DNA from: Lepisosteus oculatus
Lineage: Eukaryota > Chordata > Actinopteri > Semionotiformes > Lepisosteidae
NCBI RefSeq assembly: GCF_040954835.1
Contig: NC_090704.1
Coordinates: 45,202,979 to 45,266,978, forward strand
Length of the DNA stretch: 64,000 nucleotides
Reading direction: 5' to 3'
Shown here: positions 20,531-31,318 of the stretch, piece by piece
Numbering within the stretch: position 1 is the stretch's first letter
Layout: each line of letters begins with the position of its first letter
Made by a program: the position numbers and the translations under genes
The notes under the pieces: generated by a model
The model's input: the letters and a program-made list of their open reading frames with translations, nothing else
The model's database searches: none
What the model was told of the DNA's origin: nothing

Positions 20531-23500
20531 GTAGCACAGTTTCCTGATGTACTACTACTGTGTGTGCTAACAACCACAACAGCATTTCTACATGTACTGC
20601 CTGCTCTCCATCTCTCACTCATTGTAGTGTCCATCTGGTTTACCTTCTGGTAACTCTTTCTGTCATTAACGATGCATTTAATCATTCCACGGCTCACCTA
20701 AAAAAACAAACACTTTTGCTTCAAAGAGATGAAAGGAAAATTTGGCATCGAAAATATTTTAGAAATTGCATTCCCAGTCTGTGAATTAAGAGACCAACTA
20801 GGACCTTTTTATGTGCTGGTTGTCTCAATGCATGTGAGTGATTATCTGGTAGAGTTTCAATTGAGTGAAATTTAGTTGTCATGAGTTGGAAAAATGCTGC
20901 CGCTGCCCTCCTGTTTTTCTTGTTGCTGAAACAGATAGCACTCTCAGAGCACCCACCCGTCCAAGAACGACACATCCTGTTCCAGTGCTGCTGGCAGAAA
21001 AGAACAGCATGCAAAATGGATCTGGTTTTTGCTATTGTTGTTACAAATGGGAATTGAAAGAACAATGTAGGAGCTATTGCGCACTTGACCTTCCTGCACA
21101 CTGTAAAATGAATCTTTTCACCGCCCTCTAAGTAGTGTCTTTTGAAGCTGTCGGCAGAGTGCGGGATATTGATGTGATATGTGGTTGGTCTCCTCTGTGG
21201 GTATATCATGGGCAAAAACCCCCCATCTGCTTGCAGGCGCCGTGCCACACTGTGATGTCACTGAGGGGAAAGCGGCCAATGGAACTCGAGATAGTATCGC
21301 ATCATTTCCTGTCAACAGCAGCAGCAGGAGCAGTCGCAGTAGCCCTGTCACAGTGTAGTGGGCGGGGCCTCAGCCTGGCCCGCCCGCCCTCGTACCTGCA
21401 GTGCACGCCAAACATTCACGAGAGGCCTCAAGGACCGCCCAGAAATCTGCCAGAGAGAAGAGTACAGAGAGACGGTTTTTTTTTTTGGAAGCCTCTTGAA
21501 GACATTGTTGTTGTTTTTCTTAATGTGTTATTTGATTATTTTTTTTTAAAGAACTGTTTGCTGACTGCAAAGCAAGGCGTTGAAGCCGTGAGGCTCATCT
21601 CGCCTCACAGTGTGGATTGGCCGGGCTGTGAGCATCTCAAATTCTCTCTGAACCTCCCCCCCACCCCGCACCCTGCACAGAGCCAGCCTCTACATCCACT
21701 TTTACACATGGTGTTGCAGGAGGGTGCTGTTAAAACATAATCTGCTGCAGGTGCACGTTTCTTGCGTATCTGTTTAATGCTCAAGGAGTTGGGAGACGTG
21801 GCTTTTCAAAGAGAAAGTTATACTTCACATAGTAACATTACATGCAATGAATAGATTGTCAATGAAACTGCTCACTTTTTTAAATGATTTTCTCCCCACT
21901 TCTTATTCATTTAAAACAAATCTCTTACACAAGTAACTTGTAATCGTGTAAAGTCACACAGTGACTATATGCAGTACATATACACCTACAGTACGTACAT
22001 ATTAACAGTATGTATTCTAGGATGACAGTTACTGTTTAGAGTTGTCATATAGCACATCTCCACTGACTGGCATACTGTCTTACGAATCACTTGTAATCAC
22101 TTTGTTTCTGATGTCTGTGGCTTCTGTTCTATACATACTGTAGGAGGGTCTGATGTAATTAATACTGCCACCAATCTGTCCTCCTCTCTGCTGTCCCAGG
22201 GACTTGTCCTGTAAATTCATCTGAACGGAGAGTGTATATATCTTTCATTATGTCCATATTAAAAGAAACACATATTTGTGTGTATATATATTGCTTGGTG
22301 AATATGATTTTAGAATAAAAGTTTTTGTTATTTTTGAGCCAGATCCTTTTAAGTGCTTTCTTTCTCATCAGCACTAAGATACATTACAGTGGAAAGTTTC
22401 GTGGACCATAATGTAAACCTTCATGAAGTATAAGCATCTCTGCTCTGCCACAATCTTTTTTTATCGATTCTTTTCTAGTCTCTCCTCTTCTTTTACACAG
22501 TTTGTACTTTGCTCTGTAAAACATGGGTATGATGAGCGATCAAACACAATAAACATTGTGTTTGACCGCTCTCTGGTATCTGTGGTGTGCATAAGACAAC
22601 ATTCAGGATGAACAAAAAGTACCGTACAGGAGTTTCTTGTTTCGCTCCTGTTATTGTCGTTATTCGCTTTATTCTTTTAGGAATGCCGCAGTGCGCCAAT
22701 CTCGCCGCCAGCAGAGCCCTGACAATGTTTCTGCTTGTTTAGAAGCGCACCTGTAGCACAGCCAGACCCAGCCATGAAGTGTGAAGCCTGAACAAAGTTT
22801 TTTTTTAAAACAATTATTTTATCTGGCTTATGGTGGTACTGAGACATTGTCATACCTGAACGTCTTAATTAAAACTGAAATGGGCTTTGGAAGTGACCAG
22901 TAACACTCCCAGGTACAGGTTTTATTTGAGTTTAGAGTGCTGCTAAAGGAAATACATTTGCCATTATAATAAGAGCCTAAGCCAATGTGACCCACAGAAA
23001 TTTGAAGAGAAGCTCTGTAGATGGGAGCTCTGGTTGCAGGCCTGTCCTGTTCGTGCTGTCTGTCCTGTTGTGAGCAGGAAGGGTGCAGCCTGACCGTGGT
23101 CCATCCTTGTGGTTGACGTTTGTGCCGTACAGGGTGTGCCATTTCTATCTGACACCTGACACCAAAAGAAGGACGTTTTATCCCTTGATAGAATGTCACA
23201 ACAACTTCATTGTGTTAATGACAGCTTGTAATCAACACCAGCGGTCATGAAGATCATTTCCTATAAAATGGAATTTATAGGAAGTAGACCTCTACAGTAA
23301 GAAGTAGAATATAGTACAACAAAACTCCCAGGTTTGTACTTCAATGAAATTAAAGTTTGAGTTTGTGGTTTTCCTTAACAACTTTTATTTTATTACACAA
23401 ATAAATGTGGCAGATATAAATGGGACCCCCTGTAGAGAGACTCACCAGAGTATCATACATGACACAAACTAATCCCAGTAACACGTGTGTGTGCACAATA

Positions 23501-23686
23501 ACATTGAGAAAGGGACAAGACTAACTGCAGCTTATCCTGCTGTGGCTTGGGGTGGTGTGAGTGTGGTTCAATGCAGGCCGTATTGAGCAGGTGGCCTCTC
23601 TCAGGGCTGCTGTGGCTGTCCCAGAGCTCACCGGCCTGCCTCCTACACGAGGCTCGCTCCTAACCTCCCTCTGCTTGCCCTCGCAG
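20531..23686 (+). other. PECAM1 intron 11
   Basis: This 3.2-kb intron has no supported exon. 21240-21460 is GC-rich with promoter-type motifs, listed separately. The rest is AT-rich with nothing recognised. Confidence 0.6.
21253..21368 (+). promoter_or_regulatory. CRE-like/CCAAT/ETS/GC-box cluster in PECAM1 intron 11
   Basis: Within 116 bp lie TGATGTCA (21253-21260), CCAAT (21276-21280), ATTTCCTG (21304-21311) and GGGCGGGGC (21360-21368). The combination and the local GC content resemble a proximal promoter or enhancer. No transcript is known from sequence alone. Confidence 0.3.
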
Positions 23687-23749
23687 CTGGTCCTGAGGCA
23701 GAGGGGGGAGACGCCAGCTCCTCGCTCGTGGAGAAAAGGTCTGAGCCAG
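23687..23749 (+). CDS. pecam1: PECAM1 exon 12, cytoplasmic
   Basis: This 63-nt symmetric phase-1 exon (CCTCGCAG / GTGAGC) encodes AGPEAEGGDASSSLVEKRSEP. It could be skipped without changing frame, as is common for cytoplasmic exons of mammalian PECAM1. No tyrosine is present. Confidence 0.78.
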
Positions 23750-24123
23750 GTGAGCCTCCCGTTCCTGCGCGACAGAGAGAGCACTGTCAGCCCGCCTGGT
23801 ACTGTCAGCTGATCACTAGAACAGGGGCTTAGTGAGCCACCTCGTCCACACTTAGTACATGGAAGGAGAAGCAGGCATGAAGAATCAAGGCTTTGAGTCC
23901 TTGTAAAGTCTTGAGTAAAACACAGATCTTTTTCAGTGTGCAGTTTCCTTGTGTGCGCTCCGCTAATGTCCCCAAACGCATTGCCCTGTTCTAAAAATAT
24001 ATAAACAGCAAAACTGTGTTTTTTTTCCTCTCCTGCATATGTTTTTTTGTACAGTTTGTTTGTCTGTCTGTCTTGGGAACCTGGCACACACCAATCACAG
24101 AGCTATATGTTGCTGTGTTCCAG

Positions 24124-24213
24124 GGTCAGAGGTCGAGGGCTGTGCAGACACACCCAGCGAGCCTGACGTTGAATACACTGAGGTGATGCATCGGGACCCG
24201 GACCCCTCCAGAG
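24124..24213 (+). CDS. pecam1: PECAM1 exon 13, first ITIM
   Basis: This 90-nt symmetric phase-1 exon (GTTCCAG / GTCAGT) encodes GSEVEGCADTPSEPDVEYTE followed by VMHRD. VEYTEV (24168-24185, Tyr712) matches human VQYTEV, the N-terminal ITIM that docks SHP-2. Confidence 0.94.
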
Positions 24214-25684
24214 GTCAGTAGTCGTTCACCCCACGCCTGCAGGGCTGGCAGACTGCAGCCTGTGTGGCTGGTAGTGTCCACAGTTCTCCCTCCTCCCTGC
24301 AATTTAAGCTCAAACCCCCCTGCAGGTTTGCAAGATTAGACAGCCCTTCCTCTAAGGCAGAAGACAGCACAGAAAAGAAGATTACACAATGAATGTCATC
24401 CAGCCGTCTTGTCACAAACTGGGCACAAGCAAACTGTACCCCAGAATGGATGAGATTTAGGATTGTCTCAGCATCCACTCAGCCTTGTAACACAATCATT
24501 CTCAATTATGGTCCTTAGGGGAACAGGATTTAGCTCCATTCTTAACCACAGGCCGATTGATTTTATTTTTCTACTGGGGGGGGCAAATTTGTACATTTTC
24601 TTTCGGCCTTTAAAAACTCACATGGGATGTGTAATTAACATTAGTCCTGTATCAATTCATGAGACTCAGAACCGCCCTGCCTCAGAGGTGTCTTCTGACA
24701 TTCTGCAGGGGGAAGGAATGCTCATTTTGAGCATGTCCAGTAAAGAGTACATCCAACAATGGGCAAGGACACACTCATTATATCCACATCCATAATGAGT
24801 GTGTCCAAGAATCATTCCCACCAGTTTGTTCATCCTCAGCTGATCAACTAGTAAGTCAATGAGATGGGCCATAATTGACAAGCAAACAAGCTAAGAAGAG
24901 GCTGCAAAAAGCTCTGTGTGATGGAGTTACTGGAAACCATACCCCTGAAGTACACTGTGGACTGACCAAAGACACAAGCTGTCTTCATCAATTAGTCCTG
25001 GAGAGGAAGAGCTCAGCTGAAATAAAAACCAACAGACACCGTGTTTCTCCAGGATCTTTGATGGGAACCACTGTTGTAATTCCATAACTGCAATTAGACC
25101 CAAAGTTCTCTTGGCCCCAGGACAGTAATCTAGGGCTGTCATTGAGAAGATCACACTCCTGAGGACGTTCCTTGAGACAGAGGCTCAATATTTACAATCA
25201 AACAAATATCAAATCATTAGCTACATGAAAAAGAATATGAGAATTTCAGCTGGAACAAAATTCAATAAAGCCCTTCTGTTGTCTTTGTCTGAGCACGACA
25301 GATAAAGAATCGAAACATCGAACAATCACAGGGAGGGAACAGTGACAGAGTTGTAATCTCCTGTTTGTCTATTGCACTTTATTTGAGCTTTTTTCCTTTT
25401 AAGTTGAGCTATTTCCTGTATACACTTTCAAAAGGGGATTTCTTCTAAAAACGTTTTTTTCCCCAAAAGCTGATAACAGAAATAGCTGATACCCTCGTTC
25501 TGGGAGTGGTGTAATTAGACAATAATTTTGACGTATCTTGAGATCTTTTGTACCAAGCCACATCATACTTGAAACAATCTTTTTTTTGATAACAGGAAGG
25601 GCTGAACTAAATACTTGTCTGATAGCTCACACACCTTTGGGCTTTAGGCTGCAGCAGCTGAGTATCTGTTTCTGCGTTTTGCAG
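24214..25684 (+). other. PECAM1 intron 13
   Basis: This 1.5-kb intron has no coding signal. It contains a perfect 15-bp hairpin at 24767-24806, listed separately. Confidence 0.6.
24767..24806. repeat. Perfect 15-bp inverted repeat
   Basis: GGACACACTCATTAT (24767-24781) is the exact reverse complement of 24792-24806, with a 10-nt loop. It lies in PECAM1 intron 13. It could be the centre of a palindromic mobile-element relic or a small hairpin; no terminal repeats were found. Confidence 0.85.
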
Positions 25685-25741
25685 CTCCAGTTCGGAAGGG
25701 CACGGACACAGTCTACAGCGAGCTCCGAACATCTGCCAGCG
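25685..25741 (+). CDS. pecam1: PECAM1 exon 14, second ITIM/ITSM
   Basis: This 57-nt symmetric phase-1 exon (GTTTTGCAG / GTAGGT) encodes APVRKGTDTVYSELRTSAS. TVYSEL (25708-25725, Tyr735) corresponds to human TVYSEV and lies exactly 23 residues after the first ITIM tyrosine, the human spacing. Confidence 0.95.
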
Positions 25742-26493
25742 GTAGGTGTCAGGCACTCACACACAGGATGTGACCGGAAGGCCCTCAAGCTCTCGGCGCC
25801 GATCTGCTTCCAGAAGCGGCGCTGAAAGTGTTATAAAATGTGCTAAAAATGGTTAGGAAATGTACCGAGTAGCAGTAGACGGATAGCTAGGCCCGATGGC
25901 TTCTTGTTTTTAGGTTTTATGATGGTCTGAAATTGAAAAGGAGCGTCTCGGCAGTGCAGCTGAGGAGCTGGAGATAGGCCGGTACTTTTTCTCCTGTCGG
26001 AAAGCAACGAAACCCACTCTTCACCTCTGCACACGCATCTGAGGGCGATTCTGCCGGGGAAATGGGATGAGAGAGACTGGGTCGGTCCTGCTGTGCTGTT
26101 TCAGAGGGGCAGCGTGATGATGTCACGTCCCGAAAGAAAAAGGAGGCACTGTATCTCGAGAACAAAATCAGCACAAACGCTCCTTTCAACCGCACAAACT
26201 GCTAACGGGTTTCATCATTCGTGCTGTTCGTGAAGGGGAAGATTTGCCACGGTTTCTCTTCAGAATTCAAGTTTTACACCATGATTATTGTCCTTTGTTC
26301 CAACTGATCTCCAACCCTGTTTTTCCTCCTGGTTCTTGCGTTCCAAGGCCCGGTCATGACTAAGTGACTCATGTCCGAGAGATCTGATTACGAAGGGTGG
26401 GGGGAGTGCCGGCCCATGTGGGATTTGAACTGTATTCACAGACTAAAACTCAGAGTTTTGTTCCCTCATCCTGTCTCATTCCTCTCTCCCCAG

Positions 26494-26516
26494 GTGAGCC
26501 CGAGCCAGCGGACTGT
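26494..26516 (+). CDS. pecam1: PECAM1 exon 15 (23-nt frame-setting micro-exon)
   Basis: The exon follows TCCCCAG and precedes donor GTAAGT. Its 23 nt encode GEPEPADC and move the reading phase from 1 to 0, so it decides which C-terminus exon 16 encodes. As I recall, mammalian PECAM1 also has a 23-nt exon 15 that is alternatively spliced. Confidence 0.85.
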
Positions 26517-27873
26517 GTAAGTACCGTCCCTCGCTTTTTCAGCACATCCATCTTATGTCTTGTGTCATCTTCACTACCAACTCCTGGCACAGCCTTTGTT
26601 GAACCCTTATCCTTACATGCTAGGTGGCATGCTAGCTCACAAACTTACCAAGTGCTTCAAAGCATGTTAGACCAATATTTGGTTTACAGAAAAGCGGCTA
26701 AATATTTTTTTCATTTCATTTTGCTTTTGTACACATGTGGTCTAACCGAGGAGAGAACAGAGATTCTAATTAGTCAAAGAGATTCAAAGAGTCTTCACCA
26801 GCTGGTAAAAGAAATATAGTTAGACAGAATCTGCAGTTCTCTGAGGATTTATCCATTTGAAGTTGGAGCTGAAATGCTTTTTATTCTGTATGAGTAAGGG
26901 TTTTGTTGTTCTTAATAGATATCGATCTTCTCTTTAAGATAACGTGCTTCCTTGGAAGTACAATTACTTACAAAGACAAACATGTAGCTACAGTATGACC
27001 CCCAGTTACCTGCCATGCCTAAAGAAAGACCAGCGTTTCACACGGCTGACCATTCAGGAAGCAGTCAGGTATGCTCACTGCACAAACTTGGCTCCTGAGA
27101 CTGCAGGGCACAGTGGGAAGGCATGTTCTGTGTTTCCAGAGCTAGTCGTACAAAGGAACAGGGCTGTGGTTTCCTTCCTTATCGTGGCTGGGAATCTCTC
27201 GGAGCAATTTACCTCTCCTGGATCTCCAAAACATCTTCGCGGAGCTGTCTTCACAATGCGTGGTGGGAAGGAAGCAATCAGAGCTCTGCCGCCGCTGTGT
27301 CAAACATGTGTTGCGCCTGATTTGGCAAATCCTAGACCACAGTTTGTCATCTAGTGAAACTGATTCCCGTTCTTCGGAAGGCACCAATAGCTCAAGGAAG
27401 TCTGTGATTATTGCAGGGCTGTATTTCACAGTCTAGAAGGAGGAGGAGTGGTGTACGTCCGTGAGTGAACTGGGGTGCAATTCCCCATGTTTATCAGTGG
27501 TGAGGAGTGAGAGGTCAGGTCGAAGCAGTAATCTTTGGCGAATCCAGTTTTGCCAGAGGTTGGCCTTGGTGCCCCTGTAGGAAACGGGCACCAGTGACTG
27601 GTCAGACTGCGCACCAGTCCTTCTCTGTACGGTCTGTGCCCTGCAGTTCTCGAGGCACGACGCCAAGCGACCAGTGGTGCCCTGCGAGGGGCGGCCAAAA
27701 AGCCTTTTTTCAGATGGCATGTTTTCCCTCGATAAGCCACCCAGCGGGGCTGAATAACGAGATATGGGAGTGTGGAAGCGCGTACACATGGCACAGGCGA
27801 CGCCCTGCAAAATGCCCATGCAAATTCACTCCGGCAGCAAGTGACGGCATTTCCCTTTCCCTTTGCTTGGCAG

Positions 27874-27927
27874 GACTCTGTGGAATATGCGCAGCTCAAC
27901 CACAACAACGCGCACCCCAGAGCGTAG
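27874..27927 (+). CDS. pecam1: PECAM1 exon 16, C-terminus with third ITIM-like motif
   Basis: The exon follows GCTTGGCAG and encodes DSVEYAQLNHNNAHPRA and a TAG stop at 27925-27927. VEYAQL (27880-27897, Tyr756) fits the ITIM consensus [V/I/L/S]xYxx[L/V/I]. The human tail instead ends ESRYSRTEGSLDGT, with no ITIM here. Confidence 0.88.
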   Translation, partial: DSVEYAQLNHNNAHPRA

Positions 27928-28150
27928 GAGGCCAGGAGGGGGTCCGTGGGCAAACTGCGCCGCCCCTGGGCTTCCCAGCGCGGGACTTCTGCGGCGGGAC
28001 TGTATTTATTTGTTTAAATATCATGTACTGGCTTGTAAGGACCTGGGCCAGTTAAGGTTTTCAATCGGCCAGGCCTTCCTGTGCTTTTTGTTTTTGAGCG
28101 GGTCCCAGATTCTCCGTAGAGGCGCTCCAAGACATTTTTGAAAAAATAAA
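27928..28150 (+). other. pecam1: PECAM1 3' UTR
   Basis: About 220 nt after the stop run to AATAAA at 28145-28150. If exon 15 is skipped, 27928-28055 becomes coding in another frame. Confidence 0.65.
28145..28150 (+). promoter_or_regulatory. Candidate poly(A) signal, PECAM1
   Basis: AATAAA lies 218 nt after the stop, followed by a TGGTGCACACTGG stretch. It is the first canonical hexamer downstream of exon 16. Confidence 0.65.
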
Positions 28151-29225
28151 CCCTGGTGCACACTGGCGATGAGTCCCCTCTGGTCCCTTTTGCACGAACA
28201 GACCCGCACACTTCCACAGGGCACCCAGCCAGAGGAGAGAGAGGTTTTCACAGCTAGGAGGATGGCAGCAGTATCTGTATTGTGAAAGAACTGCTCACTA
28301 GTCTCAGCTGTACATTTCCCCCCCCACCCCCCCATCTGTTGATGAGACTGGCTACACTTTTTAAATCCCAGGCACGGCTGTGCATAATTACACAGTCACA
28401 TTTTCAAGCCTCGGTTAATAGCTCCACATCCTGCCTTTCTGACAAAACCTGGCAGAGTTTCACTTTTCCACAGCAGAATATGCCACACATGAGGCTAAAC
28501 TCCAGACTCTCAGTAAAACACTCGCCTTTCCTCTTACCAGAGGAGGCGCAGAAGCCCCAGCCCGCAACAGCTGCATAGAGAGCCCTCGAGCTCTTGAATG
28601 CACAGTGCCTGTGTGTCCCAGTATCCCATGGCTCTTGGCGCTGCTGCTACTGCAGAGCTGCCCATCTCTGCACCTCTGCTGAAGGGCTCCTTTAATCTCC
28701 AGCTTTCTGCCGACGGGTAAAGTCTTCATCTTCTCCAGTTAAGCAAGGAATGAGTTCGGTTTGGGAAGAAAGGGCTCGGGGCAGAAGCCAATGTGCACCC
28801 AGATATTAGCTCAGGAGCCCCATCTTGTGGTGAGGCTAAAGAACTGCATTGGACCTGCCGAACTGCTCGACACAAGTCGGACTCACGATTGTGTGCTGGG
28901 AAGCTCCGCGCTGTGATTTTTAATAGTGATACTGCAGAGGTTAAAGGTGGGATTTTGCGTCTGCTGGCCGGTCAAGTGGGATCCTCTTGCTCCCGTTAGG
29001 AGATTTGTTGTTTTAGAGCAACAAATCGCATACTGAGGTATGACCCAGCACGAAACGCAGTTTCTCAGTTGTAACCTTATGTGTTGTTTTAAGCAGCTAA
29101 AAAGTATTGTAACGATACCTTCACTACAACAACTTAAAACTGGCTTATAGCCACTCTTAAATTTTCTTGGAACCTGAAGTGCTGTCTTGTGCAGTTAACT
29201 GGTAGCTGGATGAGACTAGGAGAAT

Positions 29226-29690
29226 AGATAGATAATACTTTATTAATCCCGTAGGGAAATTGATGTGTTACAGCAGTCCAGCCCAAGACAAGCAAAACAG
29301 ACATCAGAATAGTAAAACAAAAGACAACAAAATAAATAAAAATAAATAAATACATAGGTGTGTGCAAAATGTGCTGATCATAGTCGCTGTAAAAACAATA
29401 AAATTTGTGCAAAATGTGCATAGGTTTATATAGACTGATTTTCCAAAAAGTACAATGGAGCAACATGCTGTCCATAGAGGAGCAAATGAAGGGCTAACAG
29501 TCCTCGCCTAGGACAGCGTTATACACCCTGACAGCCGCCGGGAGGAAAGACCTGCGGAAACGTTCCCTTGAACACCGTAGCTGGAGCAGTCTGGTGCTAA
29601 ATGTGCTCCGCTGCCCAGTAACAGTCCCATGAAGCGGATGAGAGGCGTTGTTCATGATGGCTGTGAGCTTACATCATGAACTGTAGATGA
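29226..29690 (-). mobile_element. L2/CR1-like LINE 3' end with RT C-terminus relic
   Basis: On the minus strand, sequence ending near 29494 translates as RERFRRSFLPAAVRVYNAVL then GEDC and a TAG stop, the usual C-terminus of fish LINE reverse transcriptase ORFs. Downstream comes a 3' tail ending ATTAATAAAGTATTATCTAT (a GATA-type repeat on the plus strand, near 29228). It is 5' truncated; upstream of about 29690 nothing matches. Confidence 0.75.
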
Positions 29691-31049
29691 CGGTACTGTG
29701 CAGTCCACTCTTTTGTCTCTATAAAGGGCGAATTGTAAAACCCTTTCCCAGGAAGTAACTAGGTAGGTGTGATGGTAATTACATGTGCTGAACATTGTTT
29801 TGGGTTTTTTTTTTCCTCTTGGGGAGATTTAAGCCTGCTGATTATTGGCCCAGAGGATGTGACCAAAAATAAAGTTAAGTTGAATGTGCTTCCTTTCAAT
29901 TCTAGTTTAGCATTATGAGCTGGCTACAGTCGTGTAGATGATTCCAACCGGACTTTCCAGTAAACAAAGCATCCCGGGATATTTCCTGATGAGCACCTGC
30001 AGTGAGGGTCTGTGGAAGTCTCTTCTCCTGCTCATTTGATGACTGTTGAGTGAAGCTGAAGTGTGGTTCCGATGGGCATTGTTCTGCAGACAAGTGTTTC
30101 TCTGCTATAGCACAGGCGTAAAAATCACAGGGACTGGTAACTACATCATTGTTGAACAGCAGAGGGCAGCTCTGTCTCACGTGTGAATTAATGGACTAGT
30201 GACACCAAAAAAGGTACTGAAGCAAGATTTGAAAATGCTGACAGTGTCAGTCTCAGACTCGTTCTGGAAACAAGTCCTACAGATGTAAAGTTGCACAAGA
30301 AAGATTTCTACTGGGCTGGGCTGTGTGTGGTGCCTGGTCTTCTTCATATCTCAGAAGATTTGGACTATCTTCATTTAATAGGAGAATTCAGTACTACACG
30401 CCAATTTAAAACGATACCGATGGATGAACCCAAAAAAAACCTTCCATCAATTTTGATGTGGTAATACACCAATATCGTAACACCAATAATCCTCTATTTA
30501 TCCAGAGAGGTCAGGTGCGAATTGAGATGCCCGTTCCCAATCACCTGACATAAATATAGATACCTTTACATGTAAATGACCCAAGACCCAAACCCAGTTT
30601 CAGATTTGCAACCTATCTCAGTTCTAGGATGAACCTCTAGTAAGGGACAGCATAGGTCAGTATAGGGACTGAATCCTGCAGCTGCCAGCTCAGCCGGCCT
30701 CCTCGCACACAGGAAGCTGTGGCCTCACTGCCCCTCTGTTCGGACCCAGAGGACAGGTGGGGAGGCTGACTGACAGGTCATTTAATCCGAGCTGAAAAGA
30801 CTCTTCGTTGAGAACCGAGCGGAAATCTGACATTCCCACTCCCAGGCGCTCGAGGGTGATTGTGTATGTGTGTGCAAACGCAGCCAGAAAGTCTCAGGCT
30901 TTGAGCTTCCTGAGCCACGTCAACCTCAGCAGTCCGTTTTCAGCCTCCAGCACCTCTGCAAGCCTGTGGCCCTTGCGCTGTTGTAAAACACCCAATGAGA
31001 ACCTGCAGTGTCCGTAAGGGGGGGCGTCTTCACTCTCTGGTTAATGTCT

Positions 31050-31318
31050 AGTGTGGGCGGTGGCGCAGTCGTTAGCAGTTCTGGACCTGGGGCGCTATGT
31101 GCGTGGCGTTGGCACGTTCTCCCTGTGTTCTCCCTGGGGTCTCACAGTTAACTGGTGGGTTCGTTGGCCCTGGTGTGGGTGTGTAAGTGTCTGTCTGTGT
31201 CTGTGCCCTGTTACAGACTGGCATCCTGTCCAAGGTGCCCCCTGCCTTGCACTGTTGCTTGCTGGGATAGGGTCCGGCTCCCCCGCAACCCTGAATTGGA
31301 ACAGTTAGTAAATGGGTG
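31050..31318 (+). mobile_element. SINE-like element ('gcacgttctcc' family)
   Basis: GGGCGGTGGCGCAGTCGTTAGC starts a tRNA-like head. It is followed by GGCACGTTCTCCCTGTGTTC, CAGACTGGCATCCTGTCCAA, TTGCTTGCTGGGATAGGGTC and CCCCGCAACCCTGAATTGGA, the body of a very common fish retroposon. Relatives lie at 35260-35600 and, inverted, at 49230-49400. Confidence 0.75.

Larger units (their letters stand above)
9573..27927 (+). other. pecam1: PECAM1 (CD31) gene, complete coding region, 16 coding exons
   Basis: PECAM1 is a homophilic adhesion and inhibitory receptor at endothelial junctions and on platelets and leukocytes; its phosphorylated ITIMs recruit SHP-2. The sixteen exons join in one frame of 2307 nt (768 residues; human is 738). 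The order is signal peptide, six Ig domains (about residues 44-141, 142-236, 237-324, 325-418, 419-512 and 513-602, each with its Cys pair and on its own phase-1 exon), transmembrane segment (about 612-632) and a cytoplasmic tail split over small exons. Ig1 shares TINSV, a YKC disulfide motif and overall pattern with human PECAM1; the tail has VEYTEV and TVYSEL exactly 23 residues apart, as in human. Introns not listed separately (13632-13976, 14661-15430, 15713-16615, 18795-19698, 19915-20450, 23750-24123, 25742-26493 and 26517-27873) hold no recognised gene. Confidence 0.94.

Noticed and set aside
21135-21740. Plus-strand open frame of 201 codons in PECAM1 intron 11
   Set aside because: It has no ATG at its start, no family resemblance and no splice link to PECAM1 exons. 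It is kept only as context for the motif cluster.
23521-24087. Minus-strand open frame of 188 codons opposite PECAM1 exon 12
   Set aside because: It is an antisense shadow over an exon-intron boundary. The sequence is serine-, leucine- and threonine-rich without motifs.
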